From Segniliparus rotundus DSM 44985 (GTDB lineage: Bacteria > Actinomycetota > Actinomycetes > Mycobacteriales > Mycobacteriaceae): a DNA stretch of 64,000 nucleotides. The notes beneath the pieces were generated by a model. That model had not been told where the DNA came from, made no database searches, and was given only the letters and a program-made list of their open reading frames with translations. The stretch's first letter is position 1; each line of letters starts with the position of its first letter. The translations under genes were made by a program, and so were the position numbers. The stretch covers positions 1,789,946 through 1,853,945 of the forward strand of contig NC_014168.1 of NCBI RefSeq assembly GCF_000092825.1, written 5' to 3'. This document shows, piece by piece, positions 21,243-30,489 of this stretch.

Positions 21243-21749
21243 CTATTCGGCTGTGGACGGGGCCGCTTCAACGATCTCGAAGTACTCCGGAAGCGGGGCG
21301 CCGCCCGCGAGTTTGAAGACGCGCACCGCAGGTCTGGCGCGCAGCTCACGGGTGTCCCTGACCGCGTCGTTGTAAAAACACCTGGCGAAACGCACTCTGG
21401 CCTCCGCGTCCGAGCGCTCCTCGACGAGCTGGGCCGTGAGCGTGTCCGCCTCCACCTCGGCAAGGCAGACCGACAGCCTGCTCTCCCATTGCTCCCGGCC
21501 AGGCCCCGCCACCGCAGACGACTCCACGGCGCGGGCCAAACCGGCGAGCTCGGCGCCCGCCGGGCCGAGCGTCGCCGCGATCGTCCGCGCCACCAGCGCC
21601 CGGCGGTCGAGCGCCGCGAGGAGCCCCTGCCATGCGAGGTCGCGCCGCACGTGCAGACGGTCCAACCGCCGCGCGGTTCTGACCATCCAGCCGACGAACA
21701 GGGCCAGACCCGCGAGGAGCACCCCGATCAGGACTGCGAACAGGAGCAT
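21243..21749 (-). CDS. membrane-anchored LemA-like protein in the pimA operon
   Basis: This 168-residue protein has one N-terminal membrane helix (LLFAVLIGVLLAGLALFVGWMV), followed by a basic stretch and a long helical domain (LDRLHVRRDLAWQGLLAALDRRA). It is comparable to the N-terminal part of M. tuberculosis Rv2609c, which also follows pimA but carries a Nudix domain absent here. The C-terminal segment (RVRFARCFYNDAVRDTRELR, then FKLAGGAPLPEYFEI) has the LemA-like pattern. The start overlaps the pimA stop by one base (TGATG), so it is coupled to pimA. Its role is unknown. Confidence 0.7.
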   Translation of the reverse strand: MLLFAVLIGVLLAGLALFVGWMVRTARRLDRLHVRRDLAWQGLLAALDRRALVARTIAATLGPAGAELAGLARAVESSAVAGPGREQWESRLSVCLAEVEADTLTAQLVEERSDAEARVRFARCFYNDAVRDTRELRARPAVRVFKLAGGAPLPEYFEIVEAAPSTAE

Positions 21750-22876
21750 CACGCGCGCGCAACCCGGACTTTCGGGGCGCCGACCGTGACCGTCTCATAC
21801 ACCCGCAGGATTTGTTTGGCGATCACGCCCCAGTCGTACGCGGCGACCACCTCGAAGCCTGTCGCGACGTACCGCTCGCGCGTGGACGGGTCCGAGAGCA
21901 GCGCGCTGACGCCCTGTGCCCACGCGGCCGCGTCCCCCACTGGCAACAACACCCCGGCGCGGCCCCCGTCCAGCACCCTGCGGAACGCCTCCAAATCGCT
22001 CGCGGCGACTGCCGCTCCAGCGGCCATCGCCTCCAAAAGCACAATGCCTTGGCTCTCCCCTCCCGTGTTGGGGGCGCAGAAGACGTCCGCCGAACGCAGC
22101 GCGGACGCTTTCTCGTCCTTGTCCACCCTGCCCAAAAAACGCAGCCGGTCGGCGTGCGCCCCCGCTTTCGCCTTCGCTCGGCGCTTGTCGCCGGGCCCGA
22201 CGACAAGCACCTGCACATCCGGATGCTTCGCCACCAGCTCCGGCAACGCCCGCAACAACGTCACAAAACCTTTGCGCGGCTCGTCATAACGGCCCAGGAA
22301 GAGCACCGTCCCGCCCTGCCGGGGGTAGCCCGCGAGCGGCTCGGCCCCGCGGAACTCGCGCACATGCAAACCGTTGGGGATCTCCACCGAGCCCGCGCCG
22401 ACAGCCTCCATCTGCAGCCGCCTCGAGAGCGGCGAGACCGCGATCCTGCCGACGATCTTCTCGTAGTAGGGCGTAATCACCGGGCGCATGGTCGAGAGGA
22501 TGAAGGACTGTTCCGCAGCCGCGTGGAAAGTCGCGACAAGCGGCCCCTCGGCCGCATGCACCGCGAGGAAGGACAAGCTCGGCGCGCTCGGCTCGTGCAC
22601 ATGCAGGACGTCGAAATCCCCTTCGGCGATCCAGCGCCGCAATTTCGCCAGCGCGCCAGGGCCGAACTGCAACCGCACCTTGGAGCCGTTGTACGGCACG
22701 GCGACAGTGCGTCCGCTGGAAAACACGTACGCGGGCAGCTGCGCGCCGTCGCTCGCCGGGGCGATGACCTGGACTTCGTGCCCTTGGTCGATGAGCACCT
22801 GGGCGAGTTCGAGAACATGCGCTTGCACGCCGCCCGGCACGTCCAGCGAGTAGGGGCACACAATGCCGACTCTCAT
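21749..22876 (-). CDS. pimA: phosphatidyl-myo-inositol mannosyltransferase PimA
   Basis: This 375-residue protein is a GT-B fold GT4 glycosyltransferase. The N-terminal motif PYSLDVPGGVQAHVLELA, the amphipathic membrane-binding region around VPYNGSKVRLQFG, the catalytic His in VATFHAAAEQS, GRYDEPRKGF and the C-terminal GGESQGIVLLEAMAAG (GDP-mannose site) agree with PimA. It adds the first mannose from GDP-mannose to the inositol of phosphatidylinositol on the inner face of the membrane. This begins synthesis of PIM, lipomannan and lipoarabinomannan. It overlaps patA by four bases (ATGA), and the order pgsA-patA-pimA is that of mycobacteria. Confidence 0.95.
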   Translation of the reverse strand: MRVGIVCPYSLDVPGGVQAHVLELAQVLIDQGHEVQVIAPASDGAQLPAYVFSSGRTVAVPYNGSKVRLQFGPGALAKLRRWIAEGDFDVLHVHEPSAPSLSFLAVHAAEGPLVATFHAAAEQSFILSTMRPVITPYYEKIVGRIAVSPLSRRLQMEAVGAGSVEIPNGLHVREFRGAEPLAGYPRQGGTVLFLGRYDEPRKGFVTLLRALPELVAKHPDVQVLVVGPGDKRRAKAKAGAHADRLRFLGRVDKDEKASALRSADVFCAPNTGGESQGIVLLEAMAAGAAVAASDLEAFRRVLDGGRAGVLLPVGDAAAWAQGVSALLSDPSTRERYVATGFEVVAAYDWGVIAKQILRVYETVTVGAPKVRVARA

Positions 22877-23823
22877 GCCGCGCCCACGGAGCCCCGGTCG
22901 GCGTCCCAAAGCGGTTGCAGCATGTGCCAGTCCTCGGGCCGGGCGGCGATGGCGGCCTCGAACGCGGCGGCGACGCGCCCGGTGGCGGCCTCGACCCCAT
23001 CCTCGACGTTGATCGCAGGTCCGACCTCGGCACGCCAACGCCCCTCAGGCGAGCCTTCGGGCTCATACCAGGTGTGCGCGGTGACGAGCGCCGCTCCGGT
23101 CGCGGCGGCGAGCCGGGCCGGGCCGGGCGGGAACCGGGCCGTCTCGCCGAAGAACCGCACCGGGACGCTTCCCCGGCTCATGCCCCGATCCGCGAGCAGG
23201 CACACGACCTTGCCTTCCCTCAGGCGCTGGGCGAGGATTCGGTACGGTCCGCCCCCTGCGGCCTCGGCCACGGCGCCGTGTTCTGCCTCCGCGGCCGACA
23301 GACTGGCGTGCGGCAGGATTTCGAATCCCAACGACTCGCGGTAGGCGAGGAATTTCTGATAGAGCGATTCGGGTTTGAGCCGTTCCGCGACGGTGGTGAA
23401 TTGCCCGTGCTTGACCGCCAGCCACACGCCCGCGAGGTCCCAATTCCCCATATGCGGCAAAACGATCACCACGCCCCGCCCCGCCTTCAGCGGCTCGTCC
23501 AAATGGTGCTGCTGCGCCACTGCGGCGTTCACCTCCCGAGCCAGGCGGGCGTGGTCCATGGCGGGGAGGCGGAACGCCTCGCGCCAGTACCGGGCGTAGG
23601 AGCGCAAGCTGCGTCGGACCAGGCTGTCCGGCACCTGATCGGCGGGAACGGCGAGCACGCGCGCGAGATTCTTGCGCAACTGGGCCCCGGCTCCGCGGTG
23701 GAACGCCAGGTCGGCCCCTCTGCGGAACACGCCTCGGGCAAGGGGTTCCGGCGCGAGGCGCACAAGCCCCCAACCCGCGCTGTAGCCCAAGGCGACGGCC
23801 TTGTCCTTGTAGCTCTCGCTCAT
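22873..23823 (-). CDS. patA: phosphatidylinositol mannoside acyltransferase
   Basis: This 316-residue protein belongs to the lysophospholipid/lauroyl-type acyltransferase family and is equivalent to M. tuberculosis Rv2611c. The catalytic HxxxxD motif is in VLPHMGNWDLAG (about residue 123), followed by LKPESLYQKFLAYRESLG and LADRGMSRGSVPVRFFGE. PatA transfers a palmitoyl group from acyl-CoA to the mannose added by PimA. It overlaps pgsA upstream and pimA downstream by four bases each, so the three enzymes acting in sequence on the same lipid are made from one message. Confidence 0.93.
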   Translation of the reverse strand: MSESYKDKAVALGYSAGWGLVRLAPEPLARGVFRRGADLAFHRGAGAQLRKNLARVLAVPADQVPDSLVRRSLRSYARYWREAFRLPAMDHARLAREVNAAVAQQHHLDEPLKAGRGVVIVLPHMGNWDLAGVWLAVKHGQFTTVAERLKPESLYQKFLAYRESLGFEILPHASLSAAEAEHGAVAEAAGGGPYRILAQRLREGKVVCLLADRGMSRGSVPVRFFGETARFPPGPARLAAATGAALVTAHTWYEPEGSPEGRWRAEVGPAINVEDGVEAATGRVAAAFEAAIAARPEDWHMLQPLWDADRGSVGAA

Positions 23824-24566
23824 GGGGTCCCGTCGTCGGCGCGGCGGGCTTCGCGCCAGACATGCAGGAACCGCTGCCCGACCGTGACCAGGCTCGTGAG
23901 CGCCAGGAAGGCGACAGCAAGCGGCAAGGCGAACCAGAGGCCGAGGCCGCTGAGCCCGGCTCCCACCAGCACAATGACGAGCCGTTCCGGCCGCTCGATC
24001 CAACCGCTGTCCGCGCTCAGGCCGCTCGCCTCCGCCCGTGCCTTGATGTAGGAGATGGTGAGCGCCGCGACAAGGCAGACCAACAGGCCGACGAAGAGCA
24101 GATGGAAACCTGTGATGGCCGCTGATACCGGGTACCGCGCCAAAAACTCGAGCCCGGGCCGGCCTTCCTCCCGAGAGAAAATGTCGGCGAAGCGGCGTGT
24201 CTCAGAGTACATGAGCCACCCGGAGCCCCGCGTGTAGGGGGCCAACGCCGCCCAGTAGGCCAACGCGCCGAAGATCGCGCCGTCCGCGATCCGGTCGCAG
24301 CTGGCGTCGAGCACCGCGCCGAACCTCGTCCCGCCGCCCGCAGCACGCGCGACGGCCCCGTCGAGCATGTCGAAAACCGCGAACGCCCCGCACAGGACAG
24401 CCCCCAAGAAAAGGCGCCCGTTCGGGAAGAACACCAGCGCCGAGAGGACCGTGCCCGACGTGCCGACCACGGTCACCACGTTCGGCGTCACCCCGAACCG
24501 GACCAAACCGCCGCCAAGGGGTGCGATGGCCTTCGCGACGGCAGGTTTGACGAGCGACGAGAGCAC
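23820..24566 (-). CDS. pgsA: phosphatidylinositol (phosphate) synthase, CDP-alcohol phosphotransferase
   Basis: This 248-residue membrane protein has the CDP-alcohol phosphotransferase signature D66-MLDG(70)-AVAR(74)...G83...D87...D91. It is followed by the conserved ISYIKARAEASGL and IERPERLVIVL segments of mycobacterial phosphatidylinositol phosphate synthase (Rv2612c). It joins CDP-diacylglycerol to inositol phosphate, giving the lipid that PimA and PatA then modify. The protein is about 30 residues longer than Rv2612c, mainly because of an insertion of about 45 residues (about 111-155) between transmembrane segments. It starts with GTG 24566, which shares one base with the upstream stop (TAGTG). 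Confidence 0.93.
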   Translation of the reverse strand: MLSSLVKPAVAKAIAPLGGGLVRFGVTPNVVTVVGTSGTVLSALVFFPNGRLFLGAVLCGAFAVFDMLDGAVARAAGGGTRFGAVLDASCDRIADGAIFGALAYWAALAPYTRGSGWLMYSETRRFADIFSREEGRPGLEFLARYPVSAAITGFHLLFVGLLVCLVAALTISYIKARAEASGLSADSGWIERPERLVIVLVGAGLSGLGLWFALPLAVAFLALTSLVTVGQRFLHVWREARRADDGTP

Positions 24567-25018
24567 TAGTGCGGACCTGGGAGCTGCGGCGGCTGCTGTT
24601 GCTGCAGCGCTGGTTGCGACCCGGGGAGCTGATTGCCCTGCGAGCCGGGCGGGAGCGGCGGATACCCCAGTTGCGCCGCAGTCTGCCGAGCGCCCTCAGT
24701 GACGGGGATCGCCACCACGGCCGTGCCGTACGCGCACATCTCGGTGAACACCTCGCCCATCTCCGAGGTGTCGAACCGCATGGCGACGATGGCGTTGCCC
24801 CCTCGGGCGCGCGCCTCTTCGATCATCCTGCCCATCACTTGGTTGCGGCTTTCCGTCAAGTTCTTCGTCATGCCCTGCAGCTCGCCGCCGAACATCGACT
24901 TGAAGCCAGATCCCATCTGCGAAAACGCGTTCCGGGAGCGGACGGTGAGGCCGAACACCTCGCCGACCACGCGCTGAATCTCCCAACCAGGTATGTCGTT
25001 GGTCGTCACGACCAGCAT
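24566..25018 (-). CDS. YbjQ/UPF0145 family protein with Pro/Gln-rich tail
   Basis: Residues 1-110 of this 150-residue protein match the UPF0145 (YbjQ, DUF74) family: TTNDIPGWEIQRVVGEVFGL, then MIEEARARGGNAIVAMRFD and YGTAVVAIPV. Family members form pentamers and have no proven function. The tail (about 115-150) is an unusual Pro/Gln/Gly-rich low-complexity stretch. The ATG at 25018 is preceded by GAGAGGAG. The gene ends on the first base of pgsA, so it is coupled to the lipid operon; the HIT gene ends 49 bases upstream. Confidence 0.85.
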   Translation of the reverse strand: MLVVTTNDIPGWEIQRVVGEVFGLTVRSRNAFSQMGSGFKSMFGGELQGMTKNLTESRNQVMGRMIEEARARGGNAIVAMRFDTSEMGEVFTEMCAYGTAVVAIPVTEGARQTAAQLGYPPLPPGSQGNQLPGSQPALQQQQPPQLPGPH

Positions 25019-25066
25019 GAATTTCTCCTCTCGCACCAGTGTGATTGCCGCTCTCAGCGTACGCGA

Positions 25067-25618
25067 TCACGTCGGCGGGTCCTGCCCCCACGCGCTGGCG
25101 AGCAAAGCCCGAGTGTCCCGCAAAAGCTGCGGCATCACTTTGCTCGAACCGATGACCGTGATGAAATTCGCGTCGCCGCCCCATCGCGGCACGACATGCA
25201 AATGCAGGTGCGCGGCGACCGAGCCCCCGGCGGCCGCGCCGAGGTTGAACCCGACGTTGAACCCGTGCGGGCGGGAGACCCGCTTGACAGTCCGCAGCGC
25301 CTCCTGGGTGAACAGCACGAGCTCGGCGCTCTCCGCGCCGGTGAGCTCCTCGAACTCCGAGACGGTCCGATACGGGACGATCATCAGATGCCCCGGATTG
25401 TAAGGGTAGAGGTTCAACACCGCGTACACCAGTTCGCCCCGTGCCACGATGAGGCTTTCCTCGTCGGTGAGGCTCGGCAGATCCGCGAACGGGTTGGCCG
25501 CCTGGCCCGTCTTGGGCCCCGTCGCGATGTACTGCATGCGGAACGGCGACCAGAGACGAGCCAAATGGTCCGGCTCCCCAGGTCCTTGGTCGCGCATCGC
25601 CTCTGGCTGTTCGCTCAT
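25067..25618 (-). CDS. HIT-family nucleotide phosphorylase/hydrolase
   Basis: This 183-residue protein has the histidine-triad motif HLHLHVV at residues 137-143 and the NLYPYNPGHLMIVP strand. It corresponds to M. tuberculosis Rv2613c, described as a diadenosine tetraphosphate phosphorylase, which lies between thrS and pgsA just as here. The extra N-terminal segment LARLWSPFRMQYI is typical of that subgroup. Ap4A is made by aminoacyl-tRNA synthetases as a side reaction, so the close link to thrS (six bases downstream of it) makes sense. Confidence 0.93.
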   Translation of the reverse strand: MSEQPEAMRDQGPGEPDHLARLWSPFRMQYIATGPKTGQAANPFADLPSLTDEESLIVARGELVYAVLNLYPYNPGHLMIVPYRTVSEFEELTGAESAELVLFTQEALRTVKRVSRPHGFNVGFNLGAAAGGSVAAHLHLHVVPRWGGDANFITVIGSSKVMPQLLRDTRALLASAWGQDPPT

Positions 25619-25624
25619 CTCGCG

Positions 25625-27676
25625 CTACCCCTGCGAACCGAAGCTCTCCGCTGTGGGAGAGGCGTTCTCGCGCCGGGCGGACCAGTCCAGGACCAACCGT
25701 CGCGCCTCGGCCACAGGCACCGCGTTGCGTTGGCTGCCGTCGCGGAACCGGAAGCTGACCGTCTGAGCCTCGACGTCGCGCCCGCCCGCGAGGACGAGGA
25801 ACGGGATCTTCTGCGCGGTGTGGGTGAAGATTTTCTTCTGCATCCGGTCGTCGCTGGAGTCGATATGCGCCCGGACCCCTCCTGCGCGCAACGAGTCGAC
25901 GAACTCGCGCAGATGCGGGACATGGTCTTCGCTCACCGGAATCCCCATGACCTGGACCGGCGCGAGCCACATGGGGAACGCGCCCGCGTAATGCTCCACG
26001 AGCACGCCGATGAACCGCTCGATGGACCCGAACAGCGCGCGGTGGATCATGACCGGGCGCTCTTTGTGGCCGGACGGGCCGGTGTACTCCAGATCGAACC
26101 GTTCGGGCAGATTGAAGTCGAGCTGGATCGTGGACATCTGCCAGGTGCGCCCGAGCGCGTCTTTCGCCTGCACCGAGATTTTCGGCCCGTAGAACGCGGC
26201 GCCGCCGGGGTCCGGGACGAGCGTGAGGCCGGAAGCTTCGGCGACCTCGGACAACGTCCGGGTGGCTTCCGCCCAGATCTCGTCCGCACCGACGAACTTC
26301 TGCTCGTCTTTGGTGGAAAGCTCCAGATAGAAGTCGTCCAATCCGTAGTCGCGCAACAGGTCCAGCACGAACTGGAGCGTTGTGGACAGCTCGTCCTTCA
26401 TCTGGGCCCTGGTGCAGTAGATGTGCGCGTCGTCTTGCGTCATGCCCCGCACCCGCGTGAGGCCGTGGACCACACCGGACTTCTCATACCGGTACACGGA
26501 GCCGAACTCGAACAGGCGCAACGGCAGCTCGCGGTAGGAGCGGCCCCGCGAGCGGAAGATCAGATTGTGCATCGGGCAGTTCATCGGCTTGAGGTAGTAG
26601 TCCTGCCCCGGTTTGCGCACCGAGCCGTCCTCGTGCAGCTCCTCGTCGACGTGCATCGGGGGGAACATCCCGTCCGCGTACCAATCCAAGTGCCCCGAGA
26701 CCTCGTACAGGTGCGACTTGGTGATGTGCGGGGTGTTCACGAACTCGTAGCCAGCCTCGATGTGCTTGGCGCGGGAGTAGTCTTCGAGCTCTTTGCGCAG
26801 AACGCCGCCCTTGGGGTGGAAGACCGGCAGGCCCGAGCCGAGTTCGTCGGGGAAGCTGAACAAGTCCAGCTCCGCGCCGAGTTTGCGGTGGTCGCGCCGC
26901 TCGGCCTCCGCGATCAGCGCAAGATGGCGCTCCAGCGCCTCTGCGGATTCCCATGCCGTGCCGTAGATCCGTTGCAGGCTGTCGCGGGACTGGTCCCCGC
27001 GCCAATACGCCGCCGAGCTGCGGGTGAGCTTGAACGCGGGGATGTGCTTGGTCGTCGGGATGTGCGGCCCTCGGCACAGGTCGCCCCACTCGCGCTCCCC
27101 CGTGCGCGGGTTGAGGTTGTCGTAGACCGTCAGCTCCGTCCCGCCGACCTCCATGACTTCCGGGTCGTCCACGCCCGATTTGTCGCCGATCAGTTCGAGC
27201 TTGAACGGCTCGTTCGCGAGTTCGGCCTTGGCCTCCTCGACTTCCACGACCCTGCGCGAGAAACGCTGCGAAGCCTTGATGATCTTGCGCATCCGGGTTT
27301 CGAGCCGCGCCAGATCCTCCGGCGTGAACGCGCGGTCCACCCGGAAGTCGTAGTAGAAGCCGTCTTTGATCGGCGGCCCGATCCCGAGCTTCGCCTCGGG
27401 GAATTCCTGCTGCACCGCTTGGGCCAGCACATGCGCGGCGGAGTGCCGGATGACCGACCGGCCGTCTTCGGTGTTCGCCAACACGGGCTCGACCTCGGCG
27501 TCGGCCTCTGGTGCCCACGAGAGGTCGCGGAGCGCGCCGTCCGCGTCGCGCACCACCACGACGGCCTCTGGCCCCGAGGTCGGAAGCCCCGCTTCGCGCA
27601 CGGCGGCGCTCGCGGTCGTCCCGGCCAGGACCTTCAGCGCGGATGCTGAGGCTGGCGGGGCGATCAGGTCGACCAT
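25625..27676 (-). CDS. thrS: threonyl-tRNA synthetase
   Basis: This 683-residue protein has the domain order of ThrRS: an N-terminal TGS-like domain (about 1-75), the second editing-like domain with [11 protein letters not shown] (about 78), the class II catalytic core (about 265-560) and the anticodon-binding domain (about 560-683). Zinc ligands are expected in MNCPMHN, in DDAHIYC and in the [13 protein letters not shown] region, all visible. It charges tRNA-Thr in the cytosol. GGAG lies seven bases before the ATG. A tRNA-Val gene stands about 230 bases upstream on the same strand. Confidence 0.97.
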   Translation of the reverse strand: MVDLIAPPASASALKVLAGTTASAAVREAGLPTSGPEAVVVVRDADGALRDLSWAPEADAEVEPVLANTEDGRSVIRHSAAHVLAQAVQQEFPEAKLGIGPPIKDGFYYDFRVDRAFTPEDLARLETRMRKIIKASQRFSRRVVEVEEAKAELANEPFKLELIGDKSGVDDPEVMEVGGTELTVYDNLNPRTGEREWGDLCRGPHIPTTKHIPAFKLTRSSAAYWRGDQSRDSLQRIYGTAWESAEALERHLALIAEAERRDHRKLGAELDLFSFPDELGSGLPVFHPKGGVLRKELEDYSRAKHIEAGYEFVNTPHITKSHLYEVSGHLDWYADGMFPPMHVDEELHEDGSVRKPGQDYYLKPMNCPMHNLIFRSRGRSYRELPLRLFEFGSVYRYEKSGVVHGLTRVRGMTQDDAHIYCTRAQMKDELSTTLQFVLDLLRDYGLDDFYLELSTKDEQKFVGADEIWAEATRTLSEVAEASGLTLVPDPGGAAFYGPKISVQAKDALGRTWQMSTIQLDFNLPERFDLEYTGPSGHKERPVMIHRALFGSIERFIGVLVEHYAGAFPMWLAPVQVMGIPVSEDHVPHLREFVDSLRAGGVRAHIDSSDDRMQKKIFTHTAQKIPFLVLAGGRDVEAQTVSFRFRDGSQRNAVPVAEARRLVLDWSARRENASPTAESFGSQG

Positions 27677-27907
27677 GTGTCTGCTCCATTCGAGAGGCGG
27701 TTTCGGATCCGACCATGGTAACGCGCCTGGCCGATGGAATTTTCAGCTCCCCAACGGTCCGCGCGAACACTGCCCGCCGGACCCGATGAGCAGCCCGCCG
27801 CACTCGAACGCCCCGAACAGCCACAATCCCAGCACGGCGAACACCGCATCCAGAGCCGACCGCAACGATGAGGGCTGACGACACAGGCACACTGCACGCC
27901 TTGAATG

Positions 27908-27979
27908 TGGTCCCGGCTGGGATCGAACCAGCGACCTTCCGCGTGTGAGGCGGACGCTCTTCCACTGAGCCACGAGACC
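27908..27979 (-). tRNA. tRNA-Val (CAC)
   Basis: The minus strand folds into a complete 72-nt tRNA. The acceptor is GGTCTCG/CGGGACC with discriminator A, and the D stem is GCTC/GAGC. The anticodon stem is TCCGC/GCGGA with loop CTCACAC (anticodon CAC), and the T arm is GCTGG-TTCGATC-CCAGC. CCA is not encoded. Confidence 0.97.
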
Positions 27980-28243
27980 TCTTGCCGACTTGCCAGCCGC
28001 AAGGCGGGCGAGCCGAGCACGACAGACGCGGCAGCGTCTGCGCGCGAACTGGCGTGCAACCAGTGGCCTCTTCCGTGTCAGCGTCCCCTTTGCCAGGTCA
28101 CGCCATCTCTCTGGCCTGCGCTTTTCGTGCGAGTGTTCATTCTAACTGGGATGTCTCGCGATGTCGAATCGCTCTCGTGACCAGCTCAGGAACAAGGGAA
28201 GGAGCTGGACAGGCACACAGCGCGCCCCCAAGTCAGGGCTCTG
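27980..28243. other. 264-bp gap between tRNA-Val and the immunity gene
   Basis: I see no gene or clear signal here. The region marks the left edge of the toxin-immunity insertion and includes a short AT-richer stretch around 28130-28175. No repeat of the tRNA 3' end, which would point to an integrase att site, was found. Confidence 0.5.
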
Positions 28244-28885
28244 TCAGATATTGACACCGCGATTCCTGGCATCCTCACGCAACCTCTCGGCGATGGACGC
28301 CAGGGAGCGCCCAGCCTCTGCGAGCTGGCTGTAGTAAACAGCGACCGCGTCCAGTGTGACGTCCATGTTCTCCAACGTCTGAACCATGTCGGCGACGACC
28401 TGGCGCGCCTGAACCACGATCGGCTCACGCTCGATGCTTGCGAGCGGGGTGTTGAGTCCACTTGTGGACTGCGCGATATAGTCAGCGGCTTCAATGTAAT
28501 GCGAAAGCGGGAAGCCTGCCTCCCCATCGCCCGCCACAACGCCTAGGGTGTAGTACACGCTGATCCCCACATTCTGCCACAGTGGAGTGGCCCAGCTCCA
28601 TCCGGGAGCGTCATCGTCAGGGATCAGTGAGTCGACTGCGTCACGGGCCTGCAACACCACAGCCTCAGGCTGTGGATCGCCCTGGGCCACCAGGCGGATC
28701 ACATCGAGCCCCTGACGATACGCTGCGAGTCTGGGCGGGTTCTCGTCCTCGGCGAGGACCACAACAAGGGTGTACAGCACCTCGCACAGCCCAGCTTCGA
28801 AGAGGAGCTGCTTGCCAGCGGGGAACGTGTCGACTTTCTCGTAGACCTGCGAACCGTACTCCAACAGGTCGAAATTGGTGCTCAT
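28244..28885 (-). CDS. putative immunity protein to the deaminase toxin
   Basis: This 212-residue, acidic, apparently cytosolic protein has no signal and belongs to no family I can name. It has helical character (FDLLEYGSQVYEKVDTFPAG, LVVVLAEDENPPRLAAYRQG, NVGISVYYTLGVVAGDGE). The case for immunity is positional: its ATG overlaps the toxin stop by four bases (ATGA), it is the last gene of the operon, and its low pI would suit binding a basic toxin domain. Its base composition is less GC-rich than that of the surrounding core genes, which fits horizontal acquisition. Alternatives are an adaptor or chaperone. Confidence 0.6.
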   Translation of the reverse strand: MSTNFDLLEYGSQVYEKVDTFPAGKQLLFEAGLCEVLYTLVVVLAEDENPPRLAAYRQGLDVIRLVAQGDPQPEAVVLQARDAVDSLIPDDDAPGWSWATPLWQNVGISVYYTLGVVAGDGEAGFPLSHYIEAADYIAQSTSGLNTPLASIEREPIVVQARQVVADMVQTLENMDVTLDAVAVYYSQLAEAGRSLASIAERLREDARNRGVNI

Positions 28886-30324
28886 GGCCAGGTGGCTCCC
28901 ATTCTGTCGGGGTGTACTGTCCCGCCGCTCTGTTGGATGGCGTCCTGGCAATTGTCGCAGATGGGGCGGGACACCGCAATCTGCGAGGGGGTGAGTCCTG
29001 CAGCTCTCGCGCCGTTAATCGCGGTGACCTCCGCGTGCGCCCCGGGCTGCGTCGCGACCACATCGTTCGGGCCCGCCGCCTGACGTTGAGAAGGATTGAG
29101 GTCCCTGCCGCCGCCAGCGAGCACATCCCGGCCCTCCCTCGTGCTCATCGCCACCGAAGTACGGCTGTTCTGCGCCCGGGTGTCGGGCTCTCCAGTTCTC
29201 GCGTTCACCAGGCGGCTGTGTAGGTCGCGCGCCCTAGCGTCAAGCCTGGCCTGCTCAGCCTGCGCGTTCGCGTTCGAGCTCTGCGCGCGTTCTGCTGCGG
29301 TTTGGCTACGGGTGACTGGTCCCCTCGTGCCAGAGTCGGGGCTCAGCGAACGTGTGCTGGCGTTGACGGCGCCGCCCTGAGGGTGAGTTCCTGAGGAGGC
29401 GCTGGGCGTCGCTCCCGTTTGGCTGCCCAGACCCCTTGTGCTCGTGCCAGCGCTCTGCGCGTGCGCGCTGCCCCCGGGGCTTTTGCTTCGGCGCGGGACC
29501 ACGGAACGGATGACGGCGCCGTGGCTGCCTGTCAGACCGCTCTGCCGCACGGAACCGACACGGCCGAGCGCCCGCAGCGGGGAGGCTCCCAATCCTTGCG
29601 GCACCTCCCCCAGGGCCGAACCCAACTGCTGCACCTGCTGCGTCGAGCCGCCCAACACCTGCGCCACGGACGAAACCTCGCCGAGAATGCCCTCGACCCG
29701 GGTGATCAACGAGGTGATCCGCTCGATTGTTTCAACAACCCGGGCGACTCCTTCGAAAATGAACGCCGCCTCGTTGATTTCCCCGACGATGGGTATCCAG
29801 AATGTCGCCACGACGCTGATCAACCGCCTCATCAGCATCGACACCAGCTGGGCGATCCATTCGATGATCTGCTCGCGCACCCCCACCATCAATTCGTTCA
29901 CAGCGGAGGTGAGGAACCCGGCGCCCTCGCACGCCGCCGCGAGCGAATCGGCCAAATCCTCCAACTCGCGCTGCCGGTCCTGGTACGTCTTCGACGCGCC
30001 TTCGCCCTCCCAATTTTGGGAGATGCTCTCCCGCGTCGAAACCAGGGCGTCGCGCTGCTCCCGCAATGCCGCCGGGAACTCGTCGCTCCACTGCTGGGCC
30101 AGCGCCATCGCCGCCCCCTCGTCCAGGGTCACCTTGTCGAGAACGTGCTTGATCGGCGGCACCCTGTTGATCACCAAGTGCACTAAGAGCGAACTCGCCT
30201 CCGCGAAAGGGTCTCGTGTCGCCGCTCGCACCCCGGCGACACCGGCGTCCTCAGCAGGACGCTGCCCTTTCGCCGAAGATGTCGCGCTGTCGATCGTCGA
30301 CCGCAGCTGGCTCGGCCGGCTCAT
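28882..30324 (-). CDS. polymorphic toxin: WXG-like type VII N-terminus with C-terminal deaminase domain
   Basis: Residues 1-240 of this 480-residue protein are mostly helical. A WXG-type turn (NWEGEGA, W105) followed by a Tyr resembles type VII secretion substrates. The region then has hydrophobic stretches around VSMLMRRLISVVATFWIPIV. Residues about 240-400 are a Ser/Thr/Gln/Gly-rich spacer. The C-terminal 80 residues carry the zinc-dependent deaminase signature: HAE at 430-432 (zinc His and proton-shuttling Glu) and CDNC at 456-459 (two Cys zinc ligands) in SRPICDNCQ. This spacing is like YwqJ-type bacterial toxin deaminases, which act on nucleic-acid bases or nucleotides. The start codon overlaps the 38-codon gene upstream, and the stop overlaps the immunity gene. 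Confidence 0.82.
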   Translation of the reverse strand: MSRPSQLRSTIDSATSSAKGQRPAEDAGVAGVRAATRDPFAEASSLLVHLVINRVPPIKHVLDKVTLDEGAAMALAQQWSDEFPAALREQRDALVSTRESISQNWEGEGASKTYQDRQRELEDLADSLAAACEGAGFLTSAVNELMVGVREQIIEWIAQLVSMLMRRLISVVATFWIPIVGEINEAAFIFEGVARVVETIERITSLITRVEGILGEVSSVAQVLGGSTQQVQQLGSALGEVPQGLGASPLRALGRVGSVRQSGLTGSHGAVIRSVVPRRSKSPGGSAHAQSAGTSTRGLGSQTGATPSASSGTHPQGGAVNASTRSLSPDSGTRGPVTRSQTAAERAQSSNANAQAEQARLDARARDLHSRLVNARTGEPDTRAQNSRTSVAMSTREGRDVLAGGGRDLNPSQRQAAGPNDVVATQPGAHAEVTAINGARAAGLTPSQIAVSRPICDNCQDAIQQSGGTVHPDRMGATWP

Positions 30325-30437
30325 GCGAGCACCCCGCTGAGATTCGAGCCGCCGCAGGGCTTGGCGAAGCCGCCCGATTCCCCAGCTGGGAATCCCTGCG
30401 AGCCATGCTCGTGCGGCTTGGACGCAATTTCTGTCAT
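30321..30437 (-). CDS. 38-residue protein coupled to the toxin gene
   Basis: This very small gene has good translation signals: GAGGAG five bases before the ATG at 30437, and a TGA that overlaps the toxin ATG by four bases. The product begins MTEIASKPHE, is Gly/Ser-rich with one Cys (FAKPCGGSN), and has no membrane segment. It resembles nothing I recognise. It may be a leader peptide that delivers ribosomes to the toxin start, or a small accessory or secretion partner of the toxin. Confidence 0.55.
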   Translation of the reverse strand: MTEIASKPHEHGSQGFPAGESGGFAKPCGGSNLSGVLA

Positions 30438-30489
30438 TTCTGCTCCTCGTTGCATGTCTCGTCGAAGACTGACCAGCCCAGCACGCCGC

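Noticed and set aside
24569-27649. A 1026-residue plus-strand open frame opposite thrS and its neighbours
   Set aside because: It spans three genes on the other strand, all of which have clear family matches, and it has the composition of an antisense shadow.
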